Shown here: piece after piece, positions 7,031-14,634 of the stretch
Layout of the letters: each line of letters opens with the position of its first letter
How positions within the stretch are numbered: the stretch's first letter is position 1
Assembly (NCBI GenBank): GCA_023268575.1
Contig: JALRCL010000776.1
Coordinates: 1 to 17,524, forward strand
Direction of reading: 5' to 3'
Source: Patulibacter sp.
Lineage (GTDB): Bacteria > Actinomycetota > Thermoleophilia > Solirubrobacterales > Solirubrobacteraceae
DNA: 17,524 bases
The notes under the pieces: model-generated
The model's input: only the letters and a program-made list of their open reading frames with translations
Told to the model about the DNA's origin: nothing
Database searches by the model: none
Program-made: the position numbers and the translations under genes

Positions 7031-7147
7031 GGCGCCTCGTTCGCCGCGCGTCGTTCGAGGCCTGCCCGCCCGGCGTCCCGGCGGCCCGGCCGGGCGTCGG
7101 CGCCCAACCGGCGCAGCCGTCGGCCCGAGCGGGCACCATCCGCCGCG

Positions 7148-9727
7148 ATGCTCCGTCGCCCATCACCGCCCGTCCGGCACGACGTGCCGGTGCTGCTGGG
7201 AGGCGCCCTGCTGGTCGCGCTCCTCGTGCTCCTGCTCGCCGCCCGGCCGGCCGTCGCGGCGCCGCCCACGATGCTCGCCACCCCGATCGGCGAGCCGGCG
7301 CGCGCCGGCGGCGTGCTGCGGTTCCCGCAGGCGGTGGCGATCGACCCGCGCAACGGCGAGGTCGTCGTCGGCGATCAGTACAGCGGCACGATCCAGGTCT
7401 TCTCCCCCACCGGGGAGCCGCGGCGGTCGTTCGGTGGGCTGAGCCTGCGCGGCGAGCTCGGGCGCTTCGACGTCGTGGGCGGCGTGGCGATGGACCGCAA
7501 CGGGCGGTTGTTCGTCCTGGACAGCACGAACGACCGGATCCAGGTGCTCGCCGTCGACGACGGGCGGCTGCTGACGACGATCGGCGCCGACGCCGGGATG
7601 AAGCTCCTCACGGGCGGCCGTCCCGACCGCGGGATCGTGGCCGGCGGGATCGCCGTGCACCAGGAGGCGCCGGGCCGCTCGGTCGTCGTCTTCGTCGCCG
7701 ACAGCGCCAACCACCGCGTCGTGCGCTGGACGCTGGACCCCGTGTCGCTGCGCCCGTACGGCCCACCGGCCACGACGTCGCGCGCCGCCGGGGTGAACCT
7801 CCAGTACCCGCAGGGCCTCGCCGTCGACCCGTCCGGCTCCCGGCTCTACGTCGCCGACAACCAGCACCACCGGATCCTGCGCCTGAGCGCCCGGTCGCTG
7901 AAGGTCCAGGCCCGCGCGGGCACCTACGGCCGCGGTCCCGGCGAGATCAACGCCCCCTACGACGTGGCCGTCGACACGCGCAACCGGCTCTACATCGCCG
8001 ACAACCTCAACGGGCGCCTGAACATCCACGACGCCACGACGCTGGAGTACGTCGGCACGGCCGGAGGCCGCGGCCGCTCCGTCGGGCGCTTCGACATCGT
8101 GCGCGCGGTCGCGACGTCGCCCACCGACCCCGCCGGCGGCGCGGTCGTGGCCGACACGTCGAACAACCGCATCCAGCGGGTGCGCCCCGACGGCACGGTC
8201 TGGGCGGCGTGGGGCATCGCCGGACGCGGACCGGGCTACTTCACGCGGCCGAAGGGCGTCGCGGTCGCGCCGGACGGGACGATCGCGGTCGCCGACACGT
8301 TCGTGCATCGCGTCTCGCTCACCGCCGCCGACGGCACGTACGTCGGGCAGCGCGCGTGGGTCAGCCCCTCGACCGACTTCCCGCACTGGGGCAAGGAGCA
8401 CCCGCAGCAGATGCTGCTGCCGGGCGACGTCGCCTTCGACACCGCAGGCGCGCTCTGGACCGCCGACACGTACAACGACCGGGTCCAGCGGATGGCGCCG
8501 GACGGCACCGTCGTGCTCGTGAGCCGCCGGGGCCTGCTGCGGCGGCCGCGCAGCATCGCCGCGGCGCCCGACGGCACGGTCTGGATCGCCGACACGGGCA
8601 ACGCCCGCGTCGTGCGGATGCTGCCCGACGGCAACGTCCAGGAGCTGCGCGGCAACCTCGGCTCGCCGTACGCGGTGACCGTCGGCCCGAGCGGTCGCGG
8701 CCTCGTCGCGACGGCCACGACGATCCGCGACGTCGTGACGAACGAGCGGATCCCACCGCCGCCCGGCGCGTCGGCGTGGGCGCGACCCGTCGGGCTCGCC
8801 CTCGCCGCCGACGACACGCTCTACGTCGCCGAGGAGCGCCCGAAGGTCCCCGGCGGCGCGCGCCTGCTGCGCGGCACGCCGGACGGCCGAGGCGGCCGCA
8901 CCTGGGACGTGCTCGCGGCCGAGACGAACCACGCCGTGCCGATCGTCGAGCCGGGCAACATCGCCCTGACCCCCGACGGCGAGACGCTGCTCGTGGCCGA
9001 CGCGGGCCAGGACCGCGTCCTGCGCTTCGACGCCCAGGGCAAGCGCCCGCCCGTCCTCCAGCAGGTGAGCGTCGCGCTCGAGGGCGGCGGGGCCTCCCGC
9101 GGGACGGTGACGAGCGACCCGCCCGGGATCGACTGCGGCACCGACTGCGGCCAGGGCATCGCGCCCACGCGCGCCGTGACGCTCACCGCGCGCCCCCACG
9201 CCGGCTCGACCTTCATGGGCTGGGGTGGCGCATGCGCCGCGGCGACCGTCGGCCCGACCTGCACGCTGGACCTCAGCCAGGCGCGCCACGCCACCGCGCG
9301 GTTCGAGGCGACGCCGCCCCCGGCGGTGCGCGTCCGCGGGCTGCGCCTGAGCCCCGCGCGCTGGCACCTCACGCGGCGCAAGGGCCCCCGGTCGCGCCGG
9401 CCGATGACCCGCGCCCGGCTCGAGGTGACGCTGAACGCCGAGGCGCGCGTCCGTCTCGAGGTGCTGCAGGCCCGCCCGGGCCGGCGCGCCGGCAAGCGCT
9501 GCGTGGCCCTGCGCCGCGGGGCCCGGACGAGCAAGCCGTGCACGCGGTTCGCGGTCCTGCCGCAGCGCCGCACGCTGAAGCTCATCGAGGGCCGCACGAC
9601 GGTCGACGTCGGCCCGCGCGTGCGCGGGCGGACGCTCGCGCCGGGCCGCTACCGGCTGCGGATCACCGCGACGAACGCGGGCGGCGAGGACGTCCGCACG
9701 ACCCGGTCGATCCGCATCACCCGCTGA
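7148..9727 (+). CDS. secreted NHL-repeat beta-propeller protein with InlB-like repeat
   Basis: An 859-residue exported protein. A signal peptide is evident: basic start MLRRPSPPVRH, hydrophobic core VLLGGALLVALLVLLLAA, and a likely cut at AVA/APP near residue 37. From about 45 to 630 there are roughly 12 NHL-type blades with the recurring pattern P-x-(G/D)VA-D-x-x-G-x-(L/V)-x-VAD-x-x-N-x-R(I/V), enough for two six-bladed propellers. About 640-720 is one divergent InlB B-repeat (GTVTSDPPGIDCG ... FMGWGGAC ... ATARF) with four cysteines that may form disulfides. Residues 725-859 form a basic beta-rich domain (RVRLEVLQA ... LAPGRYRLRITATNAGG) that I associate with surface proteins of Thermoleophilia. 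Such proteins are usually extracellular ligand- or polymer-binding factors. No catalytic residues are evident. The start has no clear ribosome binding site but places the signal peptide exactly right. Confidence 0.88.
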   Translation: MLRRPSPPVRHDVPVLLGGALLVALLVLLLAARPAVAAPPTMLATPIGEPARAGGVLRFPQAVAIDPRNGEVVVGDQYSGTIQVFSPTGEPRRSFGGLSLRGELGRFDVVGGVAMDRNGRLFVLDSTNDRIQVLAVDDGRLLTTIGADAGMKLLTGGRPDRGIVAGGIAVHQEAPGRSVVVFVADSANHRVVRWTLDPVSLRPYGPPATTSRAAGVNLQYPQGLAVDPSGSRLYVADNQHHRILRLSARSLKVQARAGTYGRGPGEINAPYDVAVDTRNRLYIADNLNGRLNIHDATTLEYVGTAGGRGRSVGRFDIVRAVATSPTDPAGGAVVADTSNNRIQRVRPDGTVWAAWGIAGRGPGYFTRPKGVAVAPDGTIAVADTFVHRVSLTAADGTYVGQRAWVSPSTDFPHWGKEHPQQMLLPGDVAFDTAGALWTADTYNDRVQRMAPDGTVVLVSRRGLLRRPRSIAAAPDGTVWIADTGNARVVRMLPDGNVQELRGNLGSPYAVTVGPSGRGLVATATTIRDVVTNERIPPPPGASAWARPVGLALAADDTLYVAEERPKVPGGARLLRGTPDGRGGRTWDVLAAETNHAVPIVEPGNIALTPDGETLLVADAGQDRVLRFDAQGKRPPVLQQVSVALEGGGASRGTVTSDPPGIDCGTDCGQGIAPTRAVTLTARPHAGSTFMGWGGACAAATVGPTCTLDLSQARHATARFEATPPPAVRVRGLRLSPARWHLTRRKGPRSRRPMTRARLEVTLNAEARVRLEVLQARPGRRAGKRCVALRRGARTSKPCTRFAVLPQRRTLKLIEGRTTVDVGPRVRGRTLAPGRYRLRITATNAGGEDVRTTRSIRITR

Positions 9728-9734
9728 GCGGCGC

Positions 9735-9771
9735 CGCCGGGCCCGCGCACCACGGCTGCGCGGGCCCGGCG
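9735..9771. terminator. strong bidirectional terminator hairpin
   Basis: A perfect 15-base stem (9735-9749 pairing with 9757-9771; core CCGGGCCCGCGCA with TGCGCGGGCCCGG) around a seven-base loop CCACGGC. It lies eight bases after the stop of the plus-strand propeller gene and about 58 bases after the stop of the converging FdhF-like gene, so it can serve both. It lacks a U-tract. It is the strongest hairpin I found in the window. The rest of the 101-base gap holds a second GGCGCC-flanked repeat (9768-9786) and nothing else. Confidence 0.65.
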
Positions 9772-9828
9772 CCGACCGACCGGCGCCACGACCCGCGTCG
9801 GCGCCGCGATCGGCGGCACGCCGTGCGA

Positions 9829-12339
9829 TCAGGCCGGCCGGTCGCCGACCACGGCGTGCGGGTGCTCAACGCCGACCGGCTCGAGGCGCACGACGATCCC
9901 CTTCGACGTCGGCGTGTTGCTCGTCGTCGCGGTGCTGTCCAGCGGCACGAGCGGGTTCGTCTCCGGGTAGTACGCCGCCGCGCAGCCACGAGCGGTCGGG
10001 TAGGCGACGAGCCGGAACCGCTCCGCGCGCCGCTCGCCGTCGACCCACTCCGAGACGAGGTCGACGAGGCCGCCGTCGCGCAGGCCGCGCTCGGCGAGGT
10101 CGTCGGGATGCACGAGCACGACGCGCCGGCCGCGCTTGATCCCGCGGTAGCGGTCGTCGAGGCCGTAGATCGTCGTGTTGTACTGGTCGTGCGAGCGCAG
10201 GGACTGCAGCAGGAGCCGCCCCGGCGGGACCTCGAGCACCTCCAGCGCATTGACCGTCAGCCGGGCCCGTCCGGTCGTCGTCTCGAAGCGCCGCTCGTCG
10301 CGCGGCGGGTGCGGCAGGACGAACCCGTGCGGCCAGCGGGCACGGCGCGCGAAGTCCTCGAAGCCGGGGACGACCTCGGCGATGCGGTCGCGGATCCGGT
10401 CGTAGTCGGCCGCCAGGCCCTCCCAGTCGACGGCCGCGGGATCGCCGGTCGCCGCCCCCGCTCCGGCCCCGCCGTCCGGGGCGGAGGGGCCGCGGGCGAC
10501 CGGGACGTCCCGTGGCACCGGGCCGCCGTCGGGGACCGCGCCGCGCACGCACGCCGCCGAGGGCGGCGGGCCGAACCGGGCGCGGGCGATCGCCGCGACG
10601 ATGTCGACCTCGCTGCGCAGCGCGTCCGACGGCGGGGCGAAGCGGCCGCGCGACGGGTGCACGACGCTCATCGAGTCCTCGACGGTGACGAACCGCGGCG
10701 CGCCGTCGGGACCGCGGTCGCGGTCGGTGCGCCCGAGCGTCGGGAGGATCAGCGCCTCGCGCCCCGTCACGAGGTGCGAGCGGTTGAGCTTCGTCGAGAC
10801 CTGGACGGTCAGCGCGCAGCGCGCCAGGGCCGCCTCGGTCACCGCGGTGTCGGGCGTCGCGGAGGCGAAGTTCCCGCCCATCGCGACGAAGACGTCGACC
10901 TGCCCGTCGCGCATCGCCCGGATCGCGTCGACGACGTCGTGGCCGTGGCGGCGGGGCATCGGCACGCCGAGGCTCCGCTCCATCGCCGCGAGGAACGGCT
11001 CGGGCGGCTTCTCCCAGATCCCCATCGTCCGGTCGCCCTGGACGTTCGAGTGCCCGCGGACCGGGCAGACGCCGGCGCCCGGGCGCCCGATCGAGCCGCG
11101 CAGCAGCAGCGTGTTGACGACCTCGCGGATCGTCGGCACGGAGTGGCGGTGCTGGGTCAGCCCCATCGCCCAACAGACGACGATCCGGTCGCTGCGCGCC
11201 ACGAGGCCCGCCGCCTGCTCGATCTGCGCGCGCTCCAGCCCGGTCGCCCGCAGGACGGCGTCCCAGTCCAGCTCCCGCAGGTGGCCGACGAGCGGCTCCA
11301 GCCCGTCGCAGTGCTCGGCGAGGAAGGCGTGGTCGAGCACCGTGCCCGGCGCGGCGTCCTCGGCCTCCACCAGCAGCGCGTTGATCGCCTGGAAGAGCGC
11401 CAGGTCGCCGCCCAGGCGGACCTGCAGGAAGAGGTCGGTGAGCTCCGTGCCGCGCCCGACGTAGCCCCGCAGCCGCTGCGGGTTGTCGAACCGCTGCAGC
11501 CCGGCCTCCGGCAGCGGGTTGACCGTGACGATCGTGGCCCCGCGCTCCTTCGCCTGCTCCAGCGCGGTGAGCATCCTCGGGTGGTTCGTGCCCGGGTTCT
11601 GGCCGGCGACGACGATGAGGTCCGCGCCGACGACGTCGTTGATCGTCACCGACCCCTTGCCGATGCCGATCGTCTCGGTGAGCGCCGAGCCGGACGACTC
11701 GTGGCACATGTTCGAGCAGTCGGGCAGGTTGTTCGTGCCGTGGCAGCGCACGAGCGCCTGGTAGAGGAACGCGGCCTCGTTGCTCGTGCGGCCCGAGGTG
11801 TAGAACACCGCGCGGTCCGGGTCGCCCGAGGCGCGGAGGCGGCGACCGACGAGCGCGGTGGCGTCCTCCCACGAGATCGGCCGGTAGTGGGTGTCGCCCG
11901 GCGCGAGGTGCATCGGCTCGGTGAGCCGCCCCTGCTGCCCGAGCCAGTGCTCCGTGCGCTGCCGCAGGTCCGCGACCGGGTGACGCGCGAAGAAATCGCG
12001 GGTGATCGTGCGCAGCGTCGCCTCCTCGGCGACCGCCTTGATCCCGTTCTCGCAGAACTCCAGCGGCAGCTCGTGACCCTCGGGCTCCGGCCAGGCGCAG
12101 CCGGGGCAGTCGAAGCCGCCGTCGTGGTGGTTCATCCGCCGGACGGCCCGGGCGGTGCGCGGCAGGCCGAGGTGGCGCAGCGACTGCCGAGCGATCGAGC
12201 GGGTCGCCCCCAGCCCGACGGCGTGGTCCAGCGGCGGGCCGACCTCGAGGTCGGCGTCGTCCTGCGCGACGTCGTGGTCGCCCGTCCGACCCGGCAGCCG
12301 CCGGGACAGCGGGATCCGCGGGCGGGGCGGCGTGCTCAT
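9829..12339 (-). CDS. FdhF/YdeP-type molybdopterin oxidoreductase
   Basis: An 836-residue protein close in motif order to E. coli YdeP, a formate-dehydrogenase-like member of the DMSO reductase family. Seen in order: FDCPGCAWPEP (C78, C81) and EFCENG (C96), VFYTSGRTSNEAAFLYQ (178-194), NNLPDCSNMCHE (203-214), GQNPGTNHPRML (246-257), CPVRGHSNVQGDRTMGI (425-441), STKLNRSHL (515-523), TVEDSMS (552-558), and RSHDQYNTTIYGLDDRYRG in the C-terminal cofactor-binding domain. No selenocysteine is indicated. Two differences from YdeP are a longer N-terminus and a Gly/Pro/Ala-rich insertion at about 591-637. No TAT signal or electron-transfer subunit is encoded nearby, so it is probably cytoplasmic with an unknown electron partner. 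In E. coli YdeP has been linked to acid resistance; true formate oxidation is not established for this subgroup. The start overlaps the fdhD stop by ATGA (12336-12339). Confidence 0.93.
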   Translation of the reverse strand: MSTPPRPRIPLSRRLPGRTGDHDVAQDDADLEVGPPLDHAVGLGATRSIARQSLRHLGLPRTARAVRRMNHHDGGFDCPGCAWPEPEGHELPLEFCENGIKAVAEEATLRTITRDFFARHPVADLRQRTEHWLGQQGRLTEPMHLAPGDTHYRPISWEDATALVGRRLRASGDPDRAVFYTSGRTSNEAAFLYQALVRCHGTNNLPDCSNMCHESSGSALTETIGIGKGSVTINDVVGADLIVVAGQNPGTNHPRMLTALEQAKERGATIVTVNPLPEAGLQRFDNPQRLRGYVGRGTELTDLFLQVRLGGDLALFQAINALLVEAEDAAPGTVLDHAFLAEHCDGLEPLVGHLRELDWDAVLRATGLERAQIEQAAGLVARSDRIVVCWAMGLTQHRHSVPTIREVVNTLLLRGSIGRPGAGVCPVRGHSNVQGDRTMGIWEKPPEPFLAAMERSLGVPMPRRHGHDVVDAIRAMRDGQVDVFVAMGGNFASATPDTAVTEAALARCALTVQVSTKLNRSHLVTGREALILPTLGRTDRDRGPDGAPRFVTVEDSMSVVHPSRGRFAPPSDALRSEVDIVAAIARARFGPPPSAACVRGAVPDGGPVPRDVPVARGPSAPDGGAGAGAATGDPAAVDWEGLAADYDRIRDRIAEVVPGFEDFARRARWPHGFVLPHPPRDERRFETTTGRARLTVNALEVLEVPPGRLLLQSLRSHDQYNTTIYGLDDRYRGIKRGRRVVLVHPDDLAERGLRDGGLVDLVSEWVDGERRAERFRLVAYPTARGCAAAYYPETNPLVPLDSTATTSNTPTSKGIVVRLEPVGVEHPHAVVGDRPA

Positions 12340-13202
12340 CGGAGCGCCTCCGTCCCGAGGCCCAGCCGCTCGGGATGGGCATAGACGTTGGCCCGCTCCC
12401 CGCGGAGGAAGCCGACGAGCGTCACGCCGAGCGCCTCGGCGGCGTCGACCGCGAGGCTCGACGGCGCCGAGACGGCGCAGAGCACCGGCACGCCGGCGAT
12501 CGCCGCCTTCTGGACGAGCTCGAGGCTCGCCCGGCCGGAGAGCAGGACGATCGCCGGCGGGGGCGTCGCGGGGTCGAGCACGCGCCGGCCGAGGAGCTTG
12601 TCCAGGGCGTTGTGCCGCCCCACGTCCTCGCGCAGGGCCAGGAGCGTGCCGTCGGCGGCGAACCCCGCGGCGGCGTGCAGGCCGCCGGTGGTCGCGAACA
12701 GCCGCTGGTGCTCGCGCAGGCGGTCGGGCAGCGCGAAGAGCAGCGCCGGGTCGACCACGGGACCGGCGGCGGGGTCGAGTCCCGGGCAGCGCGCCGCGAG
12801 CTCGTCGATCGTCGTGTGGCCACAGAGCCCGCAGCTCGAGGAGATCTCGATCCGGCGCCGCAGGCGGTCGCGTCGCAGCGGCGAGCGCAGGCGCACCTGC
12901 ACGACGTTCTCGGCATCGGGGCACGCCCGGGCTGCGGTGATCCCGTCGCCGAGCAGGCCCTCGGCGGCCAGCAGCCCGGCCGCCAGCTCGAGGTCGTGGC
13001 CGGGGGTCCGCATCGTCACCGCGACGGCGACGGGCTCCTCCCCCGGCCCGGCGACCCGGACCTCCAGCGGCTCCTCCGTCGCGAGCCGATCGCGGCGTCG
13101 CCGGACCGTCGCGCCGTCGAGCGCGATCACCGACACCGGGGTGGCTCCCGTGCGGCGGTTCCCCGCCGTGGCGTGGTCGGCCGGGGCTGCGGGAGCGCGC
13201 AT
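12336..13202 (-). CDS. fdhD: FdhD sulfur-carrier protein for formate dehydrogenase maturation
   Basis: A 288-residue FdhD protein. In E. coli FdhD passes sulfur from the cysteine desulfurase IscS to the molybdenum cofactor of formate dehydrogenases. The signature SSCGLCG holds the sulfur-carrying Cys pair (C124, C127). Other family landmarks are EEPLEVRV near 43-50, TTGGLHAA (171-178), REDVGRHNALDKLLG (191-205) and LSGRASLELVQKAA. Length is normal. It lies directly upstream of the YdeP-type oxidoreductase with an ATGA overlap, which strongly suggests that it matures that enzyme. The ATG at 13202 has only a close GGAG upstream. The 174-base region before it is shared with the divergent reductase gene and carries a LysR-box-like palindrome. 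Confidence 0.95.
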   Translation of the reverse strand: MRAPAAPADHATAGNRRTGATPVSVIALDGATVRRRRDRLATEEPLEVRVAGPGEEPVAVAVTMRTPGHDLELAAGLLAAEGLLGDGITAARACPDAENVVQVRLRSPLRRDRLRRRIEISSSCGLCGHTTIDELAARCPGLDPAAGPVVDPALLFALPDRLREHQRLFATTGGLHAAAGFAADGTLLALREDVGRHNALDKLLGRRVLDPATPPPAIVLLSGRASLELVQKAAIAGVPVLCAVSAPSSLAVDAAEALGVTLVGFLRGERANVYAHPERLGLGTEALR

Positions 13203-13256
13203 CGCTCCAGCCGACCACGTCGAGCGGCCGTCGGCAATCGGAATCCGCCGCTCCAG

Positions 13257-13273
13257 GATCGAGCCCGTCGATC
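13257..13273. promoter_or_regulatory. LysR-box-like palindrome between fdhD and the divergent reductase
   Basis: GATCGA-gcccg-TCGATC, perfect six-base arms. It contains ATC-N9-GAT, i.e. the T-N11-A pattern of LysR-type binding sites. It lies 55 bases upstream of the fdhD start and about 100 bases upstream of the reductase start, a suitable place for an activator. The full-length LysR protein encoded 2.2 kb to the right is a candidate to bind it. Link and function are inference. Confidence 0.4.
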
Positions 13274-13336
13274 ACCGGCCCCCGCCGCAGCGGTGCGGCC
13301 CCGCCGCCTGGGGCGCTCGAGGGCGTGCAGGATCGC

Positions 13337-13359
13337 CCACCGGTCCACCGGCCACCGCG
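13337..13359. repeat. three near-tandem CCACCG repeats upstream of the reductase promoter
   Basis: CCACCGGT (13337-13344), CCACCGGC (13345-13352) and CCACCGCG (13352-13359) run head to tail and end three bases before the likely -10 at 13363. They cover the place where a -35 would be, and no good -35 is present, which fits an activator-dependent or repressed promoter. Short GC-rich repeats can also be chance here. Confidence 0.35.
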
Positions 13360-13362
13360 GGA

Positions 13363-13368
13363 TAGGGT
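13363..13368 (+). promoter_or_regulatory. -10 element of the enoyl-reductase-like gene, probably leaderless
   Basis: TAGGGT lies eight bases before the ATG at 13377, so transcription would start at or within a base or two of the start codon. No ribosome binding site precedes the ATG. No -35 match is visible. Confidence 0.45.
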
Positions 13369-13376
13369 CGTGGGCC

Positions 13377-14609
13377 ATGACGGAGCGACGCGAGCACGAC
13401 CTGGTCCTCTTCGGCGCAACGGGGTTCGTCGGCGCGCTGACCGCCGAGTACCTCGCCCGGGTCGCGCCCGGCGACCTGCGGATCGCGCTCGCCGGCCGCT
13501 CCGCGACGAAGCTCGAGCAGGTCCGCGCGGGCCTGCCCGAGGCGGCCCGTTCGTGGCCGGTGATCGTCGCCGACAGCGGGGACGAGGCGCAGCTCGACGC
13601 GCTCGCCTCGTCGACCCGCGTCGTCCTCACCACCGTCGGGCCGTACGCCCGGCTCGGACTCCCGCTCGTGGGGGCCTGCGCGCGGGCCGGCACGCACTAC
13701 GCCGACCTCACCGGCGAGGTGCTCTTCATGCGCGCGGCGATCGACGCGTGGGACGCCGTCGCCCGGGAGAGCGGCGCGCGGATCGTCCACACCGCCGGGT
13801 TCGACTCGATCCCGTCGGACCTCGGGGTGCTCGCGCTGCACGAGGCCGTCGTCGCCGCCGGCGCCGGCGAGCTCGGGGACACCGAGCTCGTCGTCGTGGC
13901 GACGAAGGGCGGCTTCAGCGGCGGCACGATCGACTCGCTGCGCGGCCAGCTCGACGTCGTCCGCGCCGACCGCGACCAGCGGCGGATCGCGCTGGACCCG
14001 TACGGCCTCTCCCCCGATCGCGCGGCCGAGCCGGACCTCGGCCCGCAGCACGACCCGCGCAGCGTCGCGCGCGGCGCCGACGGTCGCTGGCGCGCGCCGT
14101 TCCTCATGTCGACGATCAACACCCGCGTCGTGCGCCGCAGCAACGCGCTGCTCGGCCACGCCTACGGGCGGGCGTTCCGCTACCAGGAGTACATGAGCGG
14201 CGGCCGCGGCCCGCGCGGCGCGGTCACCGCAGGGGTCATCACCGGCGGCCTCGGAGCGCTGATGGCCGGGCTCGCGTTCGGGCCGACGCGCAAGCTCCTG
14301 GACCGGGTCCTGCCGGACCCCGGCGAGGGCCCGAGCGAGGAGCTGCGCCGCCGCGGCTTCTTCCGGATCGAGCTGGCGACGACCACGTCGAGCGGCCGCC
14401 GGTTCCGCTGCCGGGTCTCGGCACAGGGCGACCCCGGGTACCAGGCGACCGCCGAGATGCTCGGGGAGACCGGCCTGGCACTGGCCCTCGACGAGGCGCG
14501 GCTGCCCGCTCGCGCCGGCGTCCTCACCCCGGCCACCGCTCTCGGCGGCGTGCTCACCGACCGGCTGCGCGCGGTCGGGCACGTCTACGACGCGTCCGAG
14601 GAGTCCTGA
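13377..14609 (+). CDS. saccharopine-dehydrogenase-like / trans-acting enoyl reductase family protein
   Basis: A 410-residue NAD(P)-dependent protein. The N-terminal Rossmann domain opens with DLVLFGATGFVGALTAEYL, with the dinucleotide motif G-A-T-G-F-V-G at 13-19. Further family landmarks are ALAGRS at 37-42, VVLTTVGPYARLGLPLVGACA, GTHYADLTGE, and AGFDSIPSDLG. The C-terminal part has a short hydrophobic stretch near 285-300 (VITGGLGALMAGLAFGP), seen in membrane-associated actinobacterial members. The closest named relatives are the mycobacterial trans-acting enoyl reductases (Rv2953-type) that reduce double bonds during lipid synthesis, but many homologues are uncharacterised. No polyketide synthase or lipid gene is adjacent, so a lipid role is not supported by context. 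It is transcribed divergently from fdhD and converges on the gene ending at 14635, with a hairpin between. Confidence 0.85.
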   Translation: MTERREHDLVLFGATGFVGALTAEYLARVAPGDLRIALAGRSATKLEQVRAGLPEAARSWPVIVADSGDEAQLDALASSTRVVLTTVGPYARLGLPLVGACARAGTHYADLTGEVLFMRAAIDAWDAVARESGARIVHTAGFDSIPSDLGVLALHEAVVAAGAGELGDTELVVVATKGGFSGGTIDSLRGQLDVVRADRDQRRIALDPYGLSPDRAAEPDLGPQHDPRSVARGADGRWRAPFLMSTINTRVVRRSNALLGHAYGRAFRYQEYMSGGRGPRGAVTAGVITGGLGALMAGLAFGPTRKLLDRVLPDPGEGPSEELRRRGFFRIELATTTSSGRRFRCRVSAQGDPGYQATAEMLGETGLALALDEARLPARAGVLTPATALGGVLTDRLRAVGHVYDASEES

Positions 14610-14615
14610 GCGCAC

Positions 14616-14633
14616 CGCCGGCGAGCGCCGGCG
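14616..14633. terminator. bidirectional hairpin between converging genes
   Basis: CGCCGGCG-AG-CGCCGGCG: two copies of a self-complementary octamer that fold as a seven-base stem with a GAGC loop. It starts six bases after the reductase stop (14609) and ends just before the stop of the minus-strand gene (14635-14637), so it fits termination from both sides. No U-tract. Confidence 0.5.
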
Positions 14634-14634
14634 A

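Noticed and set aside
7031..7147. Possible hidden helix-turn-helix upstream of the first LysR-effector-only gene
   Set aside because: Only 117 bases are available before the divergent gene, and the frames there give Arg/Pro/Ala-rich peptides with no LysR-like helix-turn-helix.
8209..12384. A plus-strand open frame of almost 1400 codons spanning the propeller gene end and the antisense of the FdhF-like gene
   Set aside because: Its translation is Arg/Ala/Gly/Pro-rich and low in sense, and it covers two well-recognised genes in other frames. Stop codons are rare in any frame at this GC content.
12340..13419. A minus-strand frame that runs in from upstream of 12339 as a possible N-terminal fusion to the FdhF-like protein
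   Set aside because: The upstream part is the shadow of fdhD in another frame. ATG 12339 overlaps the fdhD stop and gives a normal YdeP-like N-terminus.
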